A stretch of DNA of 64,000 nucleotides, taken from contig CAAGKD010000164.1 of NCBI GenBank assembly GCA_900770335.1, forward strand, positions 7,727 to 71,726. The letters run 5' to 3'. Numbering within the stretch: the stretch's first letter is position 1; each line of letters opens with the position of its first letter. Positions 26,584 to 36,267 of the stretch are shown piece after piece. This DNA is from an uncultured Sutterella sp. Lineage in GTDB: Bacteria; Pseudomonadota; Gammaproteobacteria; Burkholderiales; Burkholderiaceae_F. Made by a program: the position numbers and the translations under genes. The notes under the pieces are model-generated. The model saw nothing but the letters and a program-made list of their open reading frames with translations. It was not told the origin of the DNA and did no database searches.

Positions 26584-28727
26584 CGTCCCCTCAGGAAGAG
26601 CTTGTCAAGCTCCGCCATTGACAGGGTCGTCCAGGTCGGACGCCCGTGATTGCACTGATCCGCCCGCTCCGTGCGCTCCATGTCGCGCAGGAGCCGGTCC
26701 ATCTCCGGAATCGAAAGGTGCCGGTTGGCGCGGAAGGCGCTGTGGCAGGCCATGGTGGAGAGGATGCGGTTCCTCAGAACCTCGACGGCGTCGGTCCGCG
26801 CAAAGTCGTTCAGATCCCCGAGCACCTCCCGGAGCAGCGCCTCGAGCTCCGGCACGGGCGTGTCGGAGAGCATCGCCGGAACGCCCCGCAGCGCGACGGC
26901 GCTCTCGCCCGCGGCCGAGACCTCGAGCCCGGCCTCGGCGAGCCGGCCGCCGAGCTCCTCGAAGGCCGCGAACTGCAGGGGCGTCACCCGAACGACGATC
27001 GGAATGAGGAGCTGCTGCACCGAAAGGCGCTCCTCGTCCATGGCGCGCTTCAGGCGCTCGTAGAGCACGCGCTCGGCGGCCGCGTGCATGTCGACGATGA
27101 CGAGGCCCGAGGCGTTCTCGGCGAGGATGTAGACGCCGCCGATCTGCGCGACCGCGCGGCCGAGGAGCCCCGTGCCGTTCGTGCTCGCGCCGTCCGTGCC
27201 GTCCTCGCGCACAAAGAGGCTCGCGTCCGGGTGCGGGGCCGCAGAAGGCACGCTCGAGGCCGGGCCGCAATCGGCCTGCGGCGGCTCCGCCGGATCAGCT
27301 CCGGGGATTCCGGCCGCGGCCTCCTTCGGATCTTCGGGAGCGGGCGCGGGCGGCGTCACGGATGCGGATGCGGGCGCCGCATCCGGAGCGAAAGGCGTCA
27401 GCGTCGACGGAGCGGCGCCGAAGAGCCGCATCGCCCCGGAGACGGCGTCGGGCGACGGACGCTCCGGCGCGGCCGGGCGGAATCCACCCCGGGACGCAGT
27501 CCTCTCCTCGCGCGGCGGGAAGGCAAACGCCGTCTGCGCTCCGGGAAAGGGCGCGCGCGCGGGCGTGAAGATCGGAGCGAGGGCGTTCTCGGCCGAAGGC
27601 GCCTGCGTCCGGGCCGTCGCGCCCGCGAGCCCGAGCACCGCCGCTTCGCGGCGTGCCGGCACGACCCCGGCGGAGGCCCCCTGCGCGGCCATCCCGTCCG
27701 GGAAGGCCGGCGCGCCCTCCTCGGCCGAAAGCGGCGGCGCGATCGCCGCGCGCACCGCGCGCGAGAGGAACTGGTGCAGGCGCCCCGTCTCGCGGAAGCG
27801 CACCTCGGTCTTCGTCGGGTGGACGTTGACGTCGACCTCCTCGGGCGGAACCGTGACGAAGAGGCAGTACATCGGCTGGGCCTGTCCGTGCAGGACGTCC
27901 TCGTAACCCGCGCGGACGGCGTGCGCCGCAATGCGGTCGCGGATGAAGCGGCCGTTCACGAAGAGGCACTGCGCCTCGGCGCGGGTGCGCGACACCGTCG
28001 GCAGCCCCAGGAGCCCCCGCACGCGCCAACCGCCCGACTCGGCGTCGATCTCGCGGCAGGCGCCGCGGAAGTCCTTCGGCATGAGGGCCGCGATGCGCTC
28101 CGCGGGGCGCTCCGCGGCCGGGAGGCGCAGCGTCTGGCGGCCGTTGGCGAAGAGCGTGAAAGCGACGCCCGGGTTGGCGAGCGCGATGCGCTCGAGCTGC
28201 GTGACGACGTGGGCGTTCTCGGTCGACTCGCTCTTCATGAACTTGCGCCGGGCGGGCGTCTTGTAAAAGAGGTCGCGCACCTCGACGCGCGTGCCGGGCT
28301 CCATCCCGGCCGCGGGCTCGACGACGCCCCCCTCGATCTGCCAGGTCTCGGCGGAGCCGGGCATTCTCGAGCGGATCGAGAGGTCCGCGACGGAGTCGAC
28401 GGACGCGAGCGCCTCGCCGCGAAAGCCGAAGCTCATCACGTGCTCGAGCTCCTCGAGGGACTTCACCTTGCTCGTCGCGTGGCGCTTCAATGCAAGGGCC
28501 AGCTCCTCCTTCGGAATGCCGCAGCCGTTGTCGGATACGACGATGCGCTTCAGGCCCCCGCCCTCGACGCGGATCTCGATGCGGTCCGCGCCCGCGTCGA
28601 CGGCGTTCTCCACGAGCTCCTTGACGACGGAGGCGGGGCGCTCGATCACCTCGCCCGCGGCGATCTGGCTGATGAGCTGGTTGGAGAGTTCTGCGATGGG
28701 TCGGCGTTGCATCATTCCTGCGGACAT
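26580..28727 (-). CDS. mutL: DNA mismatch repair protein MutL, endonuclease type
   Basis: MutL links mismatch recognition by MutS to strand removal. The 715-aa protein has the GHKL ATPase N-terminus: [27 protein letters not shown] and [11 protein letters not shown] long Pro/Ala-rich linker spans about 330-510. The C-terminal domain has [14 protein letters not shown] (546-559), the metal-binding nuclease motif also known from Neisseria Mut[11 protein letters not shown] (660-669) and CNHGRPTW (692-699) complete the zinc/endonuclease site. This is therefore a nicking MutL of the kind that works without MutH. It is followed by miaA. Confidence 0.96.
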   Translation of the reverse strand: MSAGMMQRRPIAELSNQLISQIAAGEVIERPASVVKELVENAVDAGADRIEIRVEGGGLKRIVVSDNGCGIPKEELALALKRHATSKVKSLEELEHVMSFGFRGEALASVDSVADLSIRSRMPGSAETWQIEGGVVEPAAGMEPGTRVEVRDLFYKTPARRKFMKSESTENAHVVTQLERIALANPGVAFTLFANGRQTLRLPAAERPAERIAALMPKDFRGACREIDAESGGWRVRGLLGLPTVSRTRAEAQCLFVNGRFIRDRIAAHAVRAGYEDVLHGQAQPMYCLFVTVPPEEVDVNVHPTKTEVRFRETGRLHQFLSRAVRAAIAPPLSAEEGAPAFPDGMAAQGASAGVVPARREAAVLGLAGATARTQAPSAENALAPIFTPARAPFPGAQTAFAFPPREERTASRGGFRPAAPERPSPDAVSGAMRLFGAAPSTLTPFAPDAAPASASVTPPAPAPEDPKEAAAGIPGADPAEPPQADCGPASSVPSAAPHPDASLFVREDGTDGASTNGTGLLGRAVAQIGGVYILAENASGLVIVDMHAAAERVLYERLKRAMDEERLSVQQLLIPIVVRVTPLQFAAFEELGGRLAEAGLEVSAAGESAVALRGVPAMLSDTPVPELEALLREVLGDLNDFARTDAVEVLRNRILSTMACHSAFRANRHLSIPEMDRLLRDMERTERADQCNHGRPTWTTLSMAELDKLFLRGR

Positions 28728-28898
28728 CTGTTGCGTGTGCTCACAATTGCGCGGCCGCGCTCACCGGCCCCCGCAGAGGGGGCTTCAGGGAGGCCGCGCA
28801 CCATGCCGCTATCATAGAGACCTGCCGCGCCGCTCCCCGGCCCCGCCGTTCGCCGCGCATCCCGGAACAGACAGAAAAACAAGCAGCACAGACTCGTC

Positions 28899-29564
28899 AT
28901 GGACATCCTCGGACTGATCGTTGAGCTCTTCACAAACGCCGACAACTTCCTCGTGCATCTCGCGACCCACTACGGCACGCTCATCTACCTCGCGATGTTC
29001 ATCATCTTCTTTCTCGAGACGGGCTGCGTCGTGATGTCGTTCCTGCCGGGCGACTCGCTCCTCTTCGTCGCGGGCACCGTCGCCGCGGCCGGCACGGCGA
29101 GCCCCTGGATGATCATGCTCGCCGTCGTGCTCGGCGCCGTGTTCGGCAACTCCGTGGGCTACGCCACGGGCAAGTGGCTCGGCGCCAAGATCTACGACGG
29201 CGGCATCCGCTGGATCGACGCGGACAAGCTCCGGCACGCGCATGAGTTCTACGTCTCGCACGGCGGCAAGACCATCCTCCTCGCCCGGTTCGTGCCGATC
29301 GTCCGCGCCTTCGCGCCGCTCGTCGCGGGCGCCGCGCGGATGGACGGCCTGCGCTTCGAGCTCTTCAGCGGCACGGGCGCGATCCTCTGGGCCGTCTCCA
29401 TCGTGGGCGCGGGGTACCTCTTCGGCAACATTCCGTTCATCCAGCACAACCTCTCGAAGATCCTGCTCCTCGGCGTCGTCTCGGCCGTCATGGGCCCGGT
29501 TCTCGTCGGCCTCGTCTGGCAGCGCGTGCAGAAATATCAGGAGGCGCGCCGCTGCAGGATGTGA
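28899..29564 (+). CDS. DedA family membrane protein (VTT domain)
   Basis: A 221-aa DedA-family protein; members act as proton-dependent undecaprenyl-phosphate or phospholipid flippases. It shows an N-terminal re-entrant segment and the signature IIFFLETGCVVMSFLPGDSLLFVAG. GNSVGYATGKWLG and the conserved KTILLARFVPIVRAFAPLVAGAARM (positive and negative charges in a helix break) follow. Several C-terminal helices complete it. It is divergent from mutL and ends at a GC hairpin. The precise lipid substrate is unknown. Confidence 0.9.
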   Translation: MDILGLIVELFTNADNFLVHLATHYGTLIYLAMFIIFFLETGCVVMSFLPGDSLLFVAGTVAAAGTASPWMIMLAVVLGAVFGNSVGYATGKWLGAKIYDGGIRWIDADKLRHAHEFYVSHGGKTILLARFVPIVRAFAPLVAGAARMDGLRFELFSGTGAILWAVSIVGAGYLFGNIPFIQHNLSKILLLGVVSAVMGPVLVGLVWQRVQKYQEARRCRM

Positions 29565-29605
29565 GCGGACGGCCGGCTCGAAGCGAGCTGAACGGAGTGA
29601 ATTTC

Positions 29606-29634
29606 GCGAGGGGCGCCCAAAAGGCGCCCCTCGC
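29606..29634 (+). terminator. Terminator-like hairpin after the DedA gene
   Basis: A 12-bp perfect GC stem (GCGAGGGGCGCC / GGCGCCCCTCGC) with a CAAAA loop lies 42 bp after the DedA stop. Only TGT follows, so it is strong in structure but has no T-run. Confidence 0.6.
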
Positions 29635-29639
29635 TGTCA

Positions 29640-29668
29640 TGGAAACGTCATCCCGGCAAGGGTACAAT
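29640..29668 (+). promoter_or_regulatory. ppk1 promoter
   Basis: TGGAAA (29640-29645) and TACAAT (29663-29668) are 17 bp apart in a locally AT-rich stretch. They would give a 5' leader of about 50 nt. No PhoB box is recognisable. Confidence 0.5.
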
Positions 29669-29723
29669 CAAAGAATAGGCGGAATATCAATTGGTTCCGA
29701 CCAACTTTGATCGAAATAGACCT

Positions 29724-32084
29724 ATGCCGGAAAACGAAAAGACTGTTCAAAAGGAAGAGACCCCCGCCGCCGCGCCGGCCGCCGCAGCCGATGCGACCGT
29801 TGCGGTCGAAGCCGTTCAGGCCGCCGAGGCCGTGAAGAGCGAGCCGCCCGCCGCCAGGGCCGCCGGGAAGTCCGCGGCCAGGCCTGCCGCCCGCAAGCGC
29901 GCGCCCGCCAAGCCTCGCGCGCCCAGGCGCGTCGCCGCAACAACTGCAGCCGCCTCCGAGGACGTCCCGCCGCCGCTGCCGCCCGTCGAGGGCGTTCCGA
30001 GCCTCGACGACCCGCTCCTTTACATCAACCGCGAGCTCAACTGGATCGAGTTCGACCGCAAGGTCCTCGACGAGGCGTGCGACCCGAAGACGCCACTCCT
30101 CGAGCAGCTCAAGTTCCTCGCGATCTTCCACAACAACCTCGACGAGTTCTTCATGGTGCGCGTGGCGAACATCATTCGCCAGTACAAGATCGGCGCGCCC
30201 TCGACGTCCGCGGACGGACTCGCTCCGGCCAAGCAGCTCGCCGAAATCCGCCGCCGCGCCGTCGGCATGCTCACGCGCGCCCAGAACCACTGGAAGCAGC
30301 GCCTTCTCCCCGAGCTCGCAAAGAAGGGCATCTCGATCGTGCGCTGGAAGGACCTCGCCGAGAAGCAGAAGGCCTTTCTCGAGGGGTACTTCCTCAACGA
30401 GATCTATCCGATCCTCACGCCGCAGGCGATCGACGCGGGCCATCCCTTCCCGACGATCTCGAACATCTCGCTCAACATCCTCGTCGAGCTCGAGAGCGCG
30501 GACGGCACCGTGCGCTACGCGCGCCTGAAGTGCCCGAACAACATGCCGCGCTTCATCTTCGTGCCGCGCTCGAAGGAGTCGGCCTACGCGGACCTCGGGT
30601 TCAACCCCAACGGGCGCGACGACGACATCATCCTTCTCGAGGATCTGATCCGCGAGCACCTTGACAAGCTCTTCCCGGGCCACAAGGTGAGAAAGTCGAC
30701 GCTCTTTCGCATCACGCGCAACACCGACCTCGAGATCGAGGAGGACGAGGCCGACGACCTTCTCGCCGCGGTCAAGGACTTCATCGACCAGCGCCGCTTC
30801 GGCGACGTGATCCGCCTTGAGGTCGAGCACGGCTCGGACCCCGCGCTCACGGCCTTCCTCACCGAGAAGCTCGACCTTCTGCCCTTCCAGATCTTCCGCA
30901 TCAAGGGCCCGATCGCGATGAGCGAGTTCATGCCGCTCTCCGGGCTTGACAGGCCGGCGCTCAAGGACGCGCCCTACAAAGGGCTCGAATCCCCGGTCTT
31001 CGCCGAGGGCGCCGAGATCTTCCCGGCGATCAAGAGCCACGACGTGTTCCTCTACCACCCCTACGAGAGCTTCAACGGGGTGCTCGAGTTCATCCGCCGC
31101 GCCGCCGCCGATCCGCAGGTCGTCGCCATCAAGCAGACGCTTTACCGCTGCGGCGGCAACAGTCCGATCGTCGCCGCGCTCATCGACGCGCGCCGCCGCG
31201 GCAAGCAGGTGACCGCCGTCGTCGAGCTCAAGGCGCGCTTTGACGAGGAGCGCAACATCAACTGGGCCGAGGAGATGGAGAAGGCGGGCGTGAACATCGT
31301 CTACGGGTTCGCGGGCCTGAAGATCCACGCCAAGCTCTGCCTCGTCGTGCGCCGAGAGGCCGACGGCATGTGCCGGTACGTCCACATCTCCACGGGCAAC
31401 TACAACCCGGGCACGGCGAAGATCTACACGGACTACGCGCTCTTCACCGCGAACAAGGACATCTGCTCGGACGTCTCGGACCTCTTCAACGTGATGACGG
31501 GCTACTCGTCGCAGACGAACTACCGCGCCCTCGTCGTCTCGCCCCACAGCACCCGCAGCGCCATCGTCTCGCACATCGAGCGCGAGATCGAGCTGCACGG
31601 CAAGTCCGGCAAGGGCGAGATCATCTTCAAGTGCAACCAGCTCGTCGACCGGGCGGTCATCCAGTCGCTCTACCGCGCGAGCCAGGCCGGCGTGAAGGTC
31701 TCGATCATCGTCCGCGGCATCTGCTGCCTGCGCCCCGGCATCAAGGGCGTGAGCGAGAACATCACCGTGCGGAGCATCGTCGGACGCTTCCTCGAGCACG
31801 CCCGCGCCTACTACTTCAGGAACGGGGGCGAGCCCTTCATGCTGATCGGCTCGGCGGACATGATGCCGCGCAACCTTGACGGCCGCATCGAGGTCCTCGC
31901 CCCGGTGCTCGACAAGGGCATCCTCGCGCGCATCAAGGCGACGCTCGACCTGCAGCTCGCGGACAACGTCCAGAGCTGGGAGCTCCAAAGCGACGGCATC
32001 TACAAGCGCCTCAGCGTGCCGAGAAGCGGCCGCGCGACGGACTCGCAGGCCCGGCTCGCAAAGCACTTCGGCCACGCGTCCTGA
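29724..32084 (+). CDS. ppk1: Polyphosphate kinase 1
   Basis: PPK1 makes polyphosphate from ATP reversibly. The 786-aa protein has an unusual 90-residue N-terminal tail rich in Ala, Pro, Lys and Glu, probably disordered. The four PPK1 domains follow: N-domain (LLYINRELNWIEFDRKVLDEA, AIFHNNLDEFFMVRVANI), head domain, and two PLD-like catalytic domains. In the latter, GLKIHAKLCLVVRR holds the autophosphorylated His, and HISTGNYNPGTAKIYTDY and GSADMMPRNLDGRIEVL complete the active site. The start at 29724 follows a promoter; an upstream TTG in frame is unlikely. It has its own terminator. Confidence 0.97.
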   Translation: MPENEKTVQKEETPAAAPAAAADATVAVEAVQAAEAVKSEPPAARAAGKSAARPAARKRAPAKPRAPRRVAATTAAASEDVPPPLPPVEGVPSLDDPLLYINRELNWIEFDRKVLDEACDPKTPLLEQLKFLAIFHNNLDEFFMVRVANIIRQYKIGAPSTSADGLAPAKQLAEIRRRAVGMLTRAQNHWKQRLLPELAKKGISIVRWKDLAEKQKAFLEGYFLNEIYPILTPQAIDAGHPFPTISNISLNILVELESADGTVRYARLKCPNNMPRFIFVPRSKESAYADLGFNPNGRDDDIILLEDLIREHLDKLFPGHKVRKSTLFRITRNTDLEIEEDEADDLLAAVKDFIDQRRFGDVIRLEVEHGSDPALTAFLTEKLDLLPFQIFRIKGPIAMSEFMPLSGLDRPALKDAPYKGLESPVFAEGAEIFPAIKSHDVFLYHPYESFNGVLEFIRRAAADPQVVAIKQTLYRCGGNSPIVAALIDARRRGKQVTAVVELKARFDEERNINWAEEMEKAGVNIVYGFAGLKIHAKLCLVVRREADGMCRYVHISTGNYNPGTAKIYTDYALFTANKDICSDVSDLFNVMTGYSSQTNYRALVVSPHSTRSAIVSHIEREIELHGKSGKGEIIFKCNQLVDRAVIQSLYRASQAGVKVSIIVRGICCLRPGIKGVSENITVRSIVGRFLEHARAYYFRNGGEPFMLIGSADMMPRNLDGRIEVLAPVLDKGILARIKATLDLQLADNVQSWELQSDGIYKRLSVPRSGRATDSQARLAKHFGHAS

Positions 32085-32155
32085 TCTTCGGATCGGAAGT
32101 CCTCGGGACCCGGCGCCCTTCGGAGATCTCTCCGGGGCGCCGGCCGGAGCGGGAA

Positions 32156-32190
32156 GGGCCCGCAGGGATTCAATCCCTGCGGGCCCTTTC
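32156..32190 (+). terminator. Terminator of ppk1
   Basis: A 14-bp stem (GGGCCCGCAGGGAT / ATCCCTGCGGGCCC) with a 3-nt loop is followed by TTTCC. It lies 72 bp beyond the ppk1 stop, in a convergent region with pepT. Confidence 0.8.
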
Positions 32191-32235
32191 CAATTGCGCG
32201 AGCCGGCCCGGAAGACCGACTCCTGAGGCAGACCG

Positions 32236-33486
32236 TCAGGCCGCGCCCGCCGTGAGGGCGACGAGGCGCAGCGTCACCGCGAGGCTCTTCTCCCAGGAGG
32301 ACGTCGGCATGAACTCGCAGGCGCTGTGGAAGTTGTGCGCGCCCGTGAAGTAGTTGATGGTCGGGATGCCCTTCGTCGAGATGAAGGAGCCGTCCGTGCC
32401 GCCGCGCATCGCGATGTCGAGGGGCTTGACGCCCTCCCTCTCCATCGCCTCGCGCAGCAGGTCGAGCGCCGCGCGGTTTTCCGGCCGGAGCGCGTCGGCG
32501 ATGTTGCCGTACGTGTCGTCAAACGACACGGCGATCCTCGCGCGCGGATGGAGCTCGCGCACGTACTCGACCGCCGAGGCGATGAGCGCCTTTTTGGCGC
32601 GGTAGCCCTCGAGGCTGTGGTCGCGGATCTTCATCGAGACCGCGCACTTCGCGGGGCCCCCGGAGATGCCGTTCACCCAGATGAAGCCCTCGGTGCCCGC
32701 GGTGCACTCGGGCGTCTGCGTGCGGTCGAGCATGTTGATGAAGTCATGCGCGACGAGGATCGGGTTGACGAGCACGCCCTTGGAGGACATCGGATGCGCC
32801 GTGACGCCGGCGATCTCGAGCTTCGCGCCGCCCGCGTTGAAGGTGCGCCAGACGATCTCGCCCAATTCGCACGAGTCGATCGTGTAGGCAAAGTCCACGG
32901 GGAACTTCGTGAAGTCGATCTTCTTCGCGCCCTTGAGGCCGATCTCCTCGTCGGGGACGAAGGCGATCCAGATGTCGCCGTGGGGGCGGCCCTCGTCCTG
33001 GATCACATGAAGCGCCGTCATGATGTTCGCGATCGCGGACTTGTTGTCCGCGCCGAGCACGGACGTGCCGTCCGAGAGCACGAGGTCGTCGCCGAGGTAG
33101 CGCTCGATCTCCGGATGCTCGGCCGTGCGCAGCCAGAGGTCCTTCTCGCGGTTGAGAAGAATGTCGCCGCCCTGGTAGTCATGGAGCACCCAGGGGCGGA
33201 TGTCGGGCGAGAGCCCGGCGTCAACGGTGTCCATGTGCGCGCACCAGCCGACCTTCGGGGCCTTGGCGCCCGCGGGGAGGTTCGAGGGAAGATGCGCGGT
33301 GACGACCGCGAACTCCGAGATCTCCACTGACTCGAGGCCAAGCCCGCGCAGCTCCTCGGCGAGCATCGCCGCGAGCGTTCTCTGCCCCTCGGTGCTCGGC
33401 ACCTCGGTCGCCTTCGGATCGCTCTGCGTCGTCACGGCCGCGTAGCGCATGAAGCGCTCGAGCAGCTCCTTTTTCACATCGATCAT
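32236..33486 (-). CDS. pepT: Peptidase T (tripeptidase)
   Basis: PepT is an M20B zinc aminopeptidase that removes N-terminal residues from tripeptides. The 416-aa protein has the metal ligands of the family in VGWCAHMDTVDAG, SVLGADNKSAIANIM, FVPDEEIGLKGAKK (general base Glu and ligand Glu), YTIDSCELGEI and the final NYFTGAHNFHSACEFMP. A dimerisation domain (AHPMSSKGVLVNPILVAHDFI) lies in the middle. AGGAGACAAA in front of the ATG supports the start. It is a monocistronic gene between ppk1 and pgk. Confidence 0.96.
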   Translation of the reverse strand: MIDVKKELLERFMRYAAVTTQSDPKATEVPSTEGQRTLAAMLAEELRGLGLESVEISEFAVVTAHLPSNLPAGAKAPKVGWCAHMDTVDAGLSPDIRPWVLHDYQGGDILLNREKDLWLRTAEHPEIERYLGDDLVLSDGTSVLGADNKSAIANIMTALHVIQDEGRPHGDIWIAFVPDEEIGLKGAKKIDFTKFPVDFAYTIDSCELGEIVWRTFNAGGAKLEIAGVTAHPMSSKGVLVNPILVAHDFINMLDRTQTPECTAGTEGFIWVNGISGGPAKCAVSMKIRDHSLEGYRAKKALIASAVEYVRELHPRARIAVSFDDTYGNIADALRPENRAALDLLREAMEREGVKPLDIAMRGGTDGSFISTKGIPTINYFTGAHNFHSACEFMPTSSWEKSLAVTLRLVALTAGAA

Positions 33487-33646
33487 TTTGTCTCCTGTTT
33501 GTGGTGGTCCGCAGGCCCGGGCCTGCCTGGCGCCGCGGCGCCCGGATTCGTCCGCCGCAGCCGCCCGAAGGAGAAACCAAGCCCAGTCCTCCGGGCGCCG
33601 GAGGATGCCGCCCGCCGGGACGGCCCCTCCGGAAAACCGAGGTGCA

Positions 33647-34849
33647 TCAGCCCTCGGCGCGCTCCTCAAGGATCGCAACGGCCGGAAGCTTCTTGCCCTC
33701 GAGGAATTCGAGGAAGGCGCCGCCGCCCGTGGAGATGTAGGAGACGCGGTCGCCGACGCCGAACTGGCTGATCGCGGAGACCGTGTCGCCGCCGCCGGCG
33801 ATCGAGAAGGCGCCGCGGTCCGTGGCCTCGGCGATCGCGTAGGCGAGCGCCTCGGTGCCCTTGGCGTAGGGGGCCATCTCGAAGACGCCGACCGGGCCGT
33901 TCCAGACGATCGTTCCGGCGCTGCGGAGCTCCGCGGCGAGGGCCCTGGCGGTTTCGGGGCCGACGTCAAGGATCATCTCGTCCTCTGCGACCTCGTCGAC
34001 GCCGCAGACGCGGTGCGGAGCGTCGGCCGCGAAGGCCTTCGCGGCGACAACGTCGACCGGCATCGGAAGCGTCGCGCCCTTCTTCTCCAAGACCGCGAGG
34101 ACCTTGCGGCACTCCTCGACGAGATCGGGCTCGGCGAGGGACTTGCCGATCGGGTGGCCCGCGGCGAGAAGGAACGTGTTGAGGATGCCGCCGCCGACGA
34201 TGAGGCGGTCGACCTTCTCGGCGAGGTTCGAGAGAATCGTGAGCTTCGTGGAGACCTTCGAGCCCGCGACGATGGCGGCGAGCGGGCGCCTGGGCGACTC
34301 GAGCGCCTTCGTGAGGGCGTCGATCTCGCCGGCCATCAGGGGGCCGGCGCAGACGACGGGCGCGTACTGGGCGACGCCGTACGTGGAGGCCTGGGCGCGG
34401 TGGGCGGTGCCGAAGGCGTCATTGACGAAGACGTCGCAGAGCGCGGCGTACTTCTTCGAGAGCGCCTCGTCGCACTTCTTCTCGCCCTCGTTGCAGCGGC
34501 AGTTCTCAAGGATCACCACGTCGCTGGGCTTGACGTCGACGCCGTCGACCCAGTCGCGCACGAGCGGAACCTCGCGGCCGATGAGCTCGCCCACGCGGTC
34601 GGCGACGACCTGCAGCGAGTCCTCGGGGGTGAGGACTCCCTCCTTCGGGCGACCGAGGTGGCTCGTCACCATCACCGCGGCGCCCGCGGCGAGCGCGAGG
34701 CGGATCGCGGGCAGGCTCGCGACGATGCGGGCGTCGTTGGTGATCGCGCCCTGGTCGTTGCGCGGCACGTTCAGGTCGCTGCGGATGAGGACGCGCTTGC
34801 CGGCGAGAAGGCCCTTCTGCGCGAGGGATTCAAGAGTGTTCACATGCAT
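33647..34849 (-). CDS. pgk: Phosphoglycerate kinase
   Basis: Pgk interconverts 1,3-bisphosphoglycerate and 3-phosphoglycerate with ATP formation. The 400-aa protein carries [98 protein letters not shown] and [12 protein letters not shown]. These are all standard substrate and nucleotide motifs. [11 protein letters not shown] has Cys where most Pgks have Val or Leu-Arg, a modest variation. In related genomes pgk follows gap closely; here a gene remnant and a terminator separate them, so it needs its own promoter. Confidence 0.97.
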   Translation of the reverse strand: MHVNTLESLAQKGLLAGKRVLIRSDLNVPRNDQGAITNDARIVASLPAIRLALAAGAAVMVTSHLGRPKEGVLTPEDSLQVVADRVGELIGREVPLVRDWVDGVDVKPSDVVILENCRCNEGEKKCDEALSKKYAALCDVFVNDAFGTAHRAQASTYGVAQYAPVVCAGPLMAGEIDALTKALESPRRPLAAIVAGSKVSTKLTILSNLAEKVDRLIVGGGILNTFLLAAGHPIGKSLAEPDLVEECRKVLAVLEKKGATLPMPVDVVAAKAFAADAPHRVCGVDEVAEDEMILDVGPETARALAAELRSAGTIVWNGPVGVFEMAPYAKGTEALAYAIAEATDRGAFSIAGGGDTVSAISQFGVGDRVSYISTGGGAFLEFLEGKKLPAVAILEERAEG

Positions 34850-34870
34850 GACGGATGCTCCTGTTTGGCT

Positions 34871-35167
34871 TCAGTGAAAGATGGGATCCAGCCGGAGCGC
34901 GTGCTCACGCACCCAGGAGGACCTGAGGTGATTGTCATCCTTGTAGATGGCGTACGGGCAGCCCGCTCGGTCGCATTCGGCCGGCGCGGGCGTGATGAAG
35001 GTGACCTCGGGGATGCGTCCCGGCCGCTCCGCCTGAGCCGCTAGGACGACCTCCCGGACGCGCGCGTTGCCCTCGCGCCAGTGCGTCTCGCGCACCGCGT
35101 CGACGCGGCCATTGATGACGGTCCGGGCGGTTTCTTTTGATTGAGGAAAAAACAAAAGGAGCCGCAC
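34871..35167 (-). pseudogene. Remnant of an SGNH-type acyltransferase (C-terminal end)
   Basis: A 98-codon frame between gap and pgk. Its last 80 residues (from about TVINGRVDAVRETHW to KDDNHLRSSWVREHALRL) resemble the extreme C-terminus of the SGNH domain of OafA/YrhL-type acyltransferases, including the D-x-x-H of the catalytic dyad in KDDNHL. The nucleophile block and the membrane acyltransferase domain are missing. The only possible ATG lies inside the gap terminator hairpin, and the first 15 codons are the T-run of that terminator. This looks like the stump of a deleted surface-polysaccharide gene. The family assignment rests on pattern recognition only. Confidence 0.5.
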
Positions 35168-35199
35168 TCTGCCGAGTCCATCGGCCGGAATGCGGCTCC
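35145..35199 (-). terminator. Terminator of tkt-gap
   Basis: GGAGCCGCA / TGCGGCTCC arms (35158-35199) with a structured loop are followed on the minus strand by TTTTGTTTTTTCC. This very strong signal lies 30 bp after the gap stop and cuts pgk off from tkt-gap. Confidence 0.92.
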
Positions 35200-35228
35200 G
35201 CGGCGAAGTCGTCAGTCCGTTCGGAGAC

Positions 35229-36236
35229 TTACTTCGCGGCCATCATCGCGCAGGCGGTGTCGAGCATGCGGTTCGAGAAGCCCCACTCGTTGTCGTACCA
35301 GGACATCACCTTGACGAGACGCCCGGAGACCTTCGTGAGGGTCGAGTCGTAGATCGAGCTGTGCGGATTGTGGTTGAAGTCGCACGAAACGAGCGGCAGG
35401 TCGTTGTAGCCGAGGATTCCCTTGAGCTCGCCTTCGCTCGCCTCGCGCAGGATCGAGTTGATCTCCTCGATCGAGGTGTCGCGGCTCGCGAGGAACGTGA
35501 GGTCGACGAAGCTCACGTTGATCGTCGGCACGCGGACGGCGAAGCCGTCGAGCCTGCCGTTGAGCTCGGGCAGAACGAGGCCGACGGCCTTGGCGGCGCC
35601 CGTCTTCGTCGGGATCATCGAGTGCGTGGCCGCGCGGGCGCGGCGCAGATCCTTGTGATAGACGTCCGTGAGGACCTGGTCGTTCGTGTAGGAGTGAATG
35701 GTCGTCATGAGGCCGCGCTCGAGGCCGATCTTCTCCTGCAGGGGCTTGACGAGCGGCGCGAGGCAGTTCGTCGTGCACGAGGCGTTCGAGACGACCGTGT
35801 CGGTCGCCTTGAGCGTGTTCTGGTTGACGCCGTAGACGATCGTCGCGTCGGCGGTCTTGCCCGGAGCGGAGAGGAGGACCTTCTTCGCGCCCTGGTCAAG
35901 GTGGGGCTGGGCGAGCTCCTTGGAGTTGAAGGCGCCCGTGCACTCCATGACGACGTCGACGCCGAGGTCCTGCCAGGGCAGCTCGCGGGGGTTGCGGGTG
36001 CCGAAGACGCGGATGCGGTCGCCGTCGACGATCATGTCATTGCCGTCGATCTCAACCTTCGAGCCGAACGGGCCGTGGACGGTGTCGTAGCGAAGCAGGT
36101 GAGCGTTCACCGTCACGTCGCCCGGGGAGTTGACGGCGACGATCTCGATGTCGTGCTTCTTGCCGTACTCGTAGTGCGCGCGAAGAACGTTGCGGCCGAT
36201 GCGGCCGAAGCCATTGATGGCAACGCGAATGGTCAT
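35229..36236 (-). CDS. gap: Glyceraldehyde-3-phosphate dehydrogenase, type I
   Basis: GAPDH oxidises glyceraldehyde-3-phosphate to 1,3-bisphosphoglycerate. The 335-aa protein has [14 protein letters not shown], catalytic Cys154 in SNASCTTN, His181 in TTIHSYT and [10 protein letters not shown] at the end. At the cofactor-selecting turn after strand 2, the usual N-D is Asn36-Ser37 (VAVNSPGDV). Loss of that Asp is known in NADP-using GAPDHs such as B. subtilis GapB (Asn-Ala), so dual or NADP specificity is possible (inference). It follows tkt by 31 bp and precedes a strong terminator. Confidence 0.96.
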   Translation of the reverse strand: MTIRVAINGFGRIGRNVLRAHYEYGKKHDIEIVAVNSPGDVTVNAHLLRYDTVHGPFGSKVEIDGNDMIVDGDRIRVFGTRNPRELPWQDLGVDVVMECTGAFNSKELAQPHLDQGAKKVLLSAPGKTADATIVYGVNQNTLKATDTVVSNASCTTNCLAPLVKPLQEKIGLERGLMTTIHSYTNDQVLTDVYHKDLRRARAATHSMIPTKTGAAKAVGLVLPELNGRLDGFAVRVPTINVSFVDLTFLASRDTSIEEINSILREASEGELKGILGYNDLPLVSCDFNHNPHSSIYDSTLTKVSGRLVKVMSWYDNEWGFSNRMLDTACAMMAAK

Positions 36237-36267
36237 TGGTGTTTCCTTTCGGGTGAGGTGACGGGGA

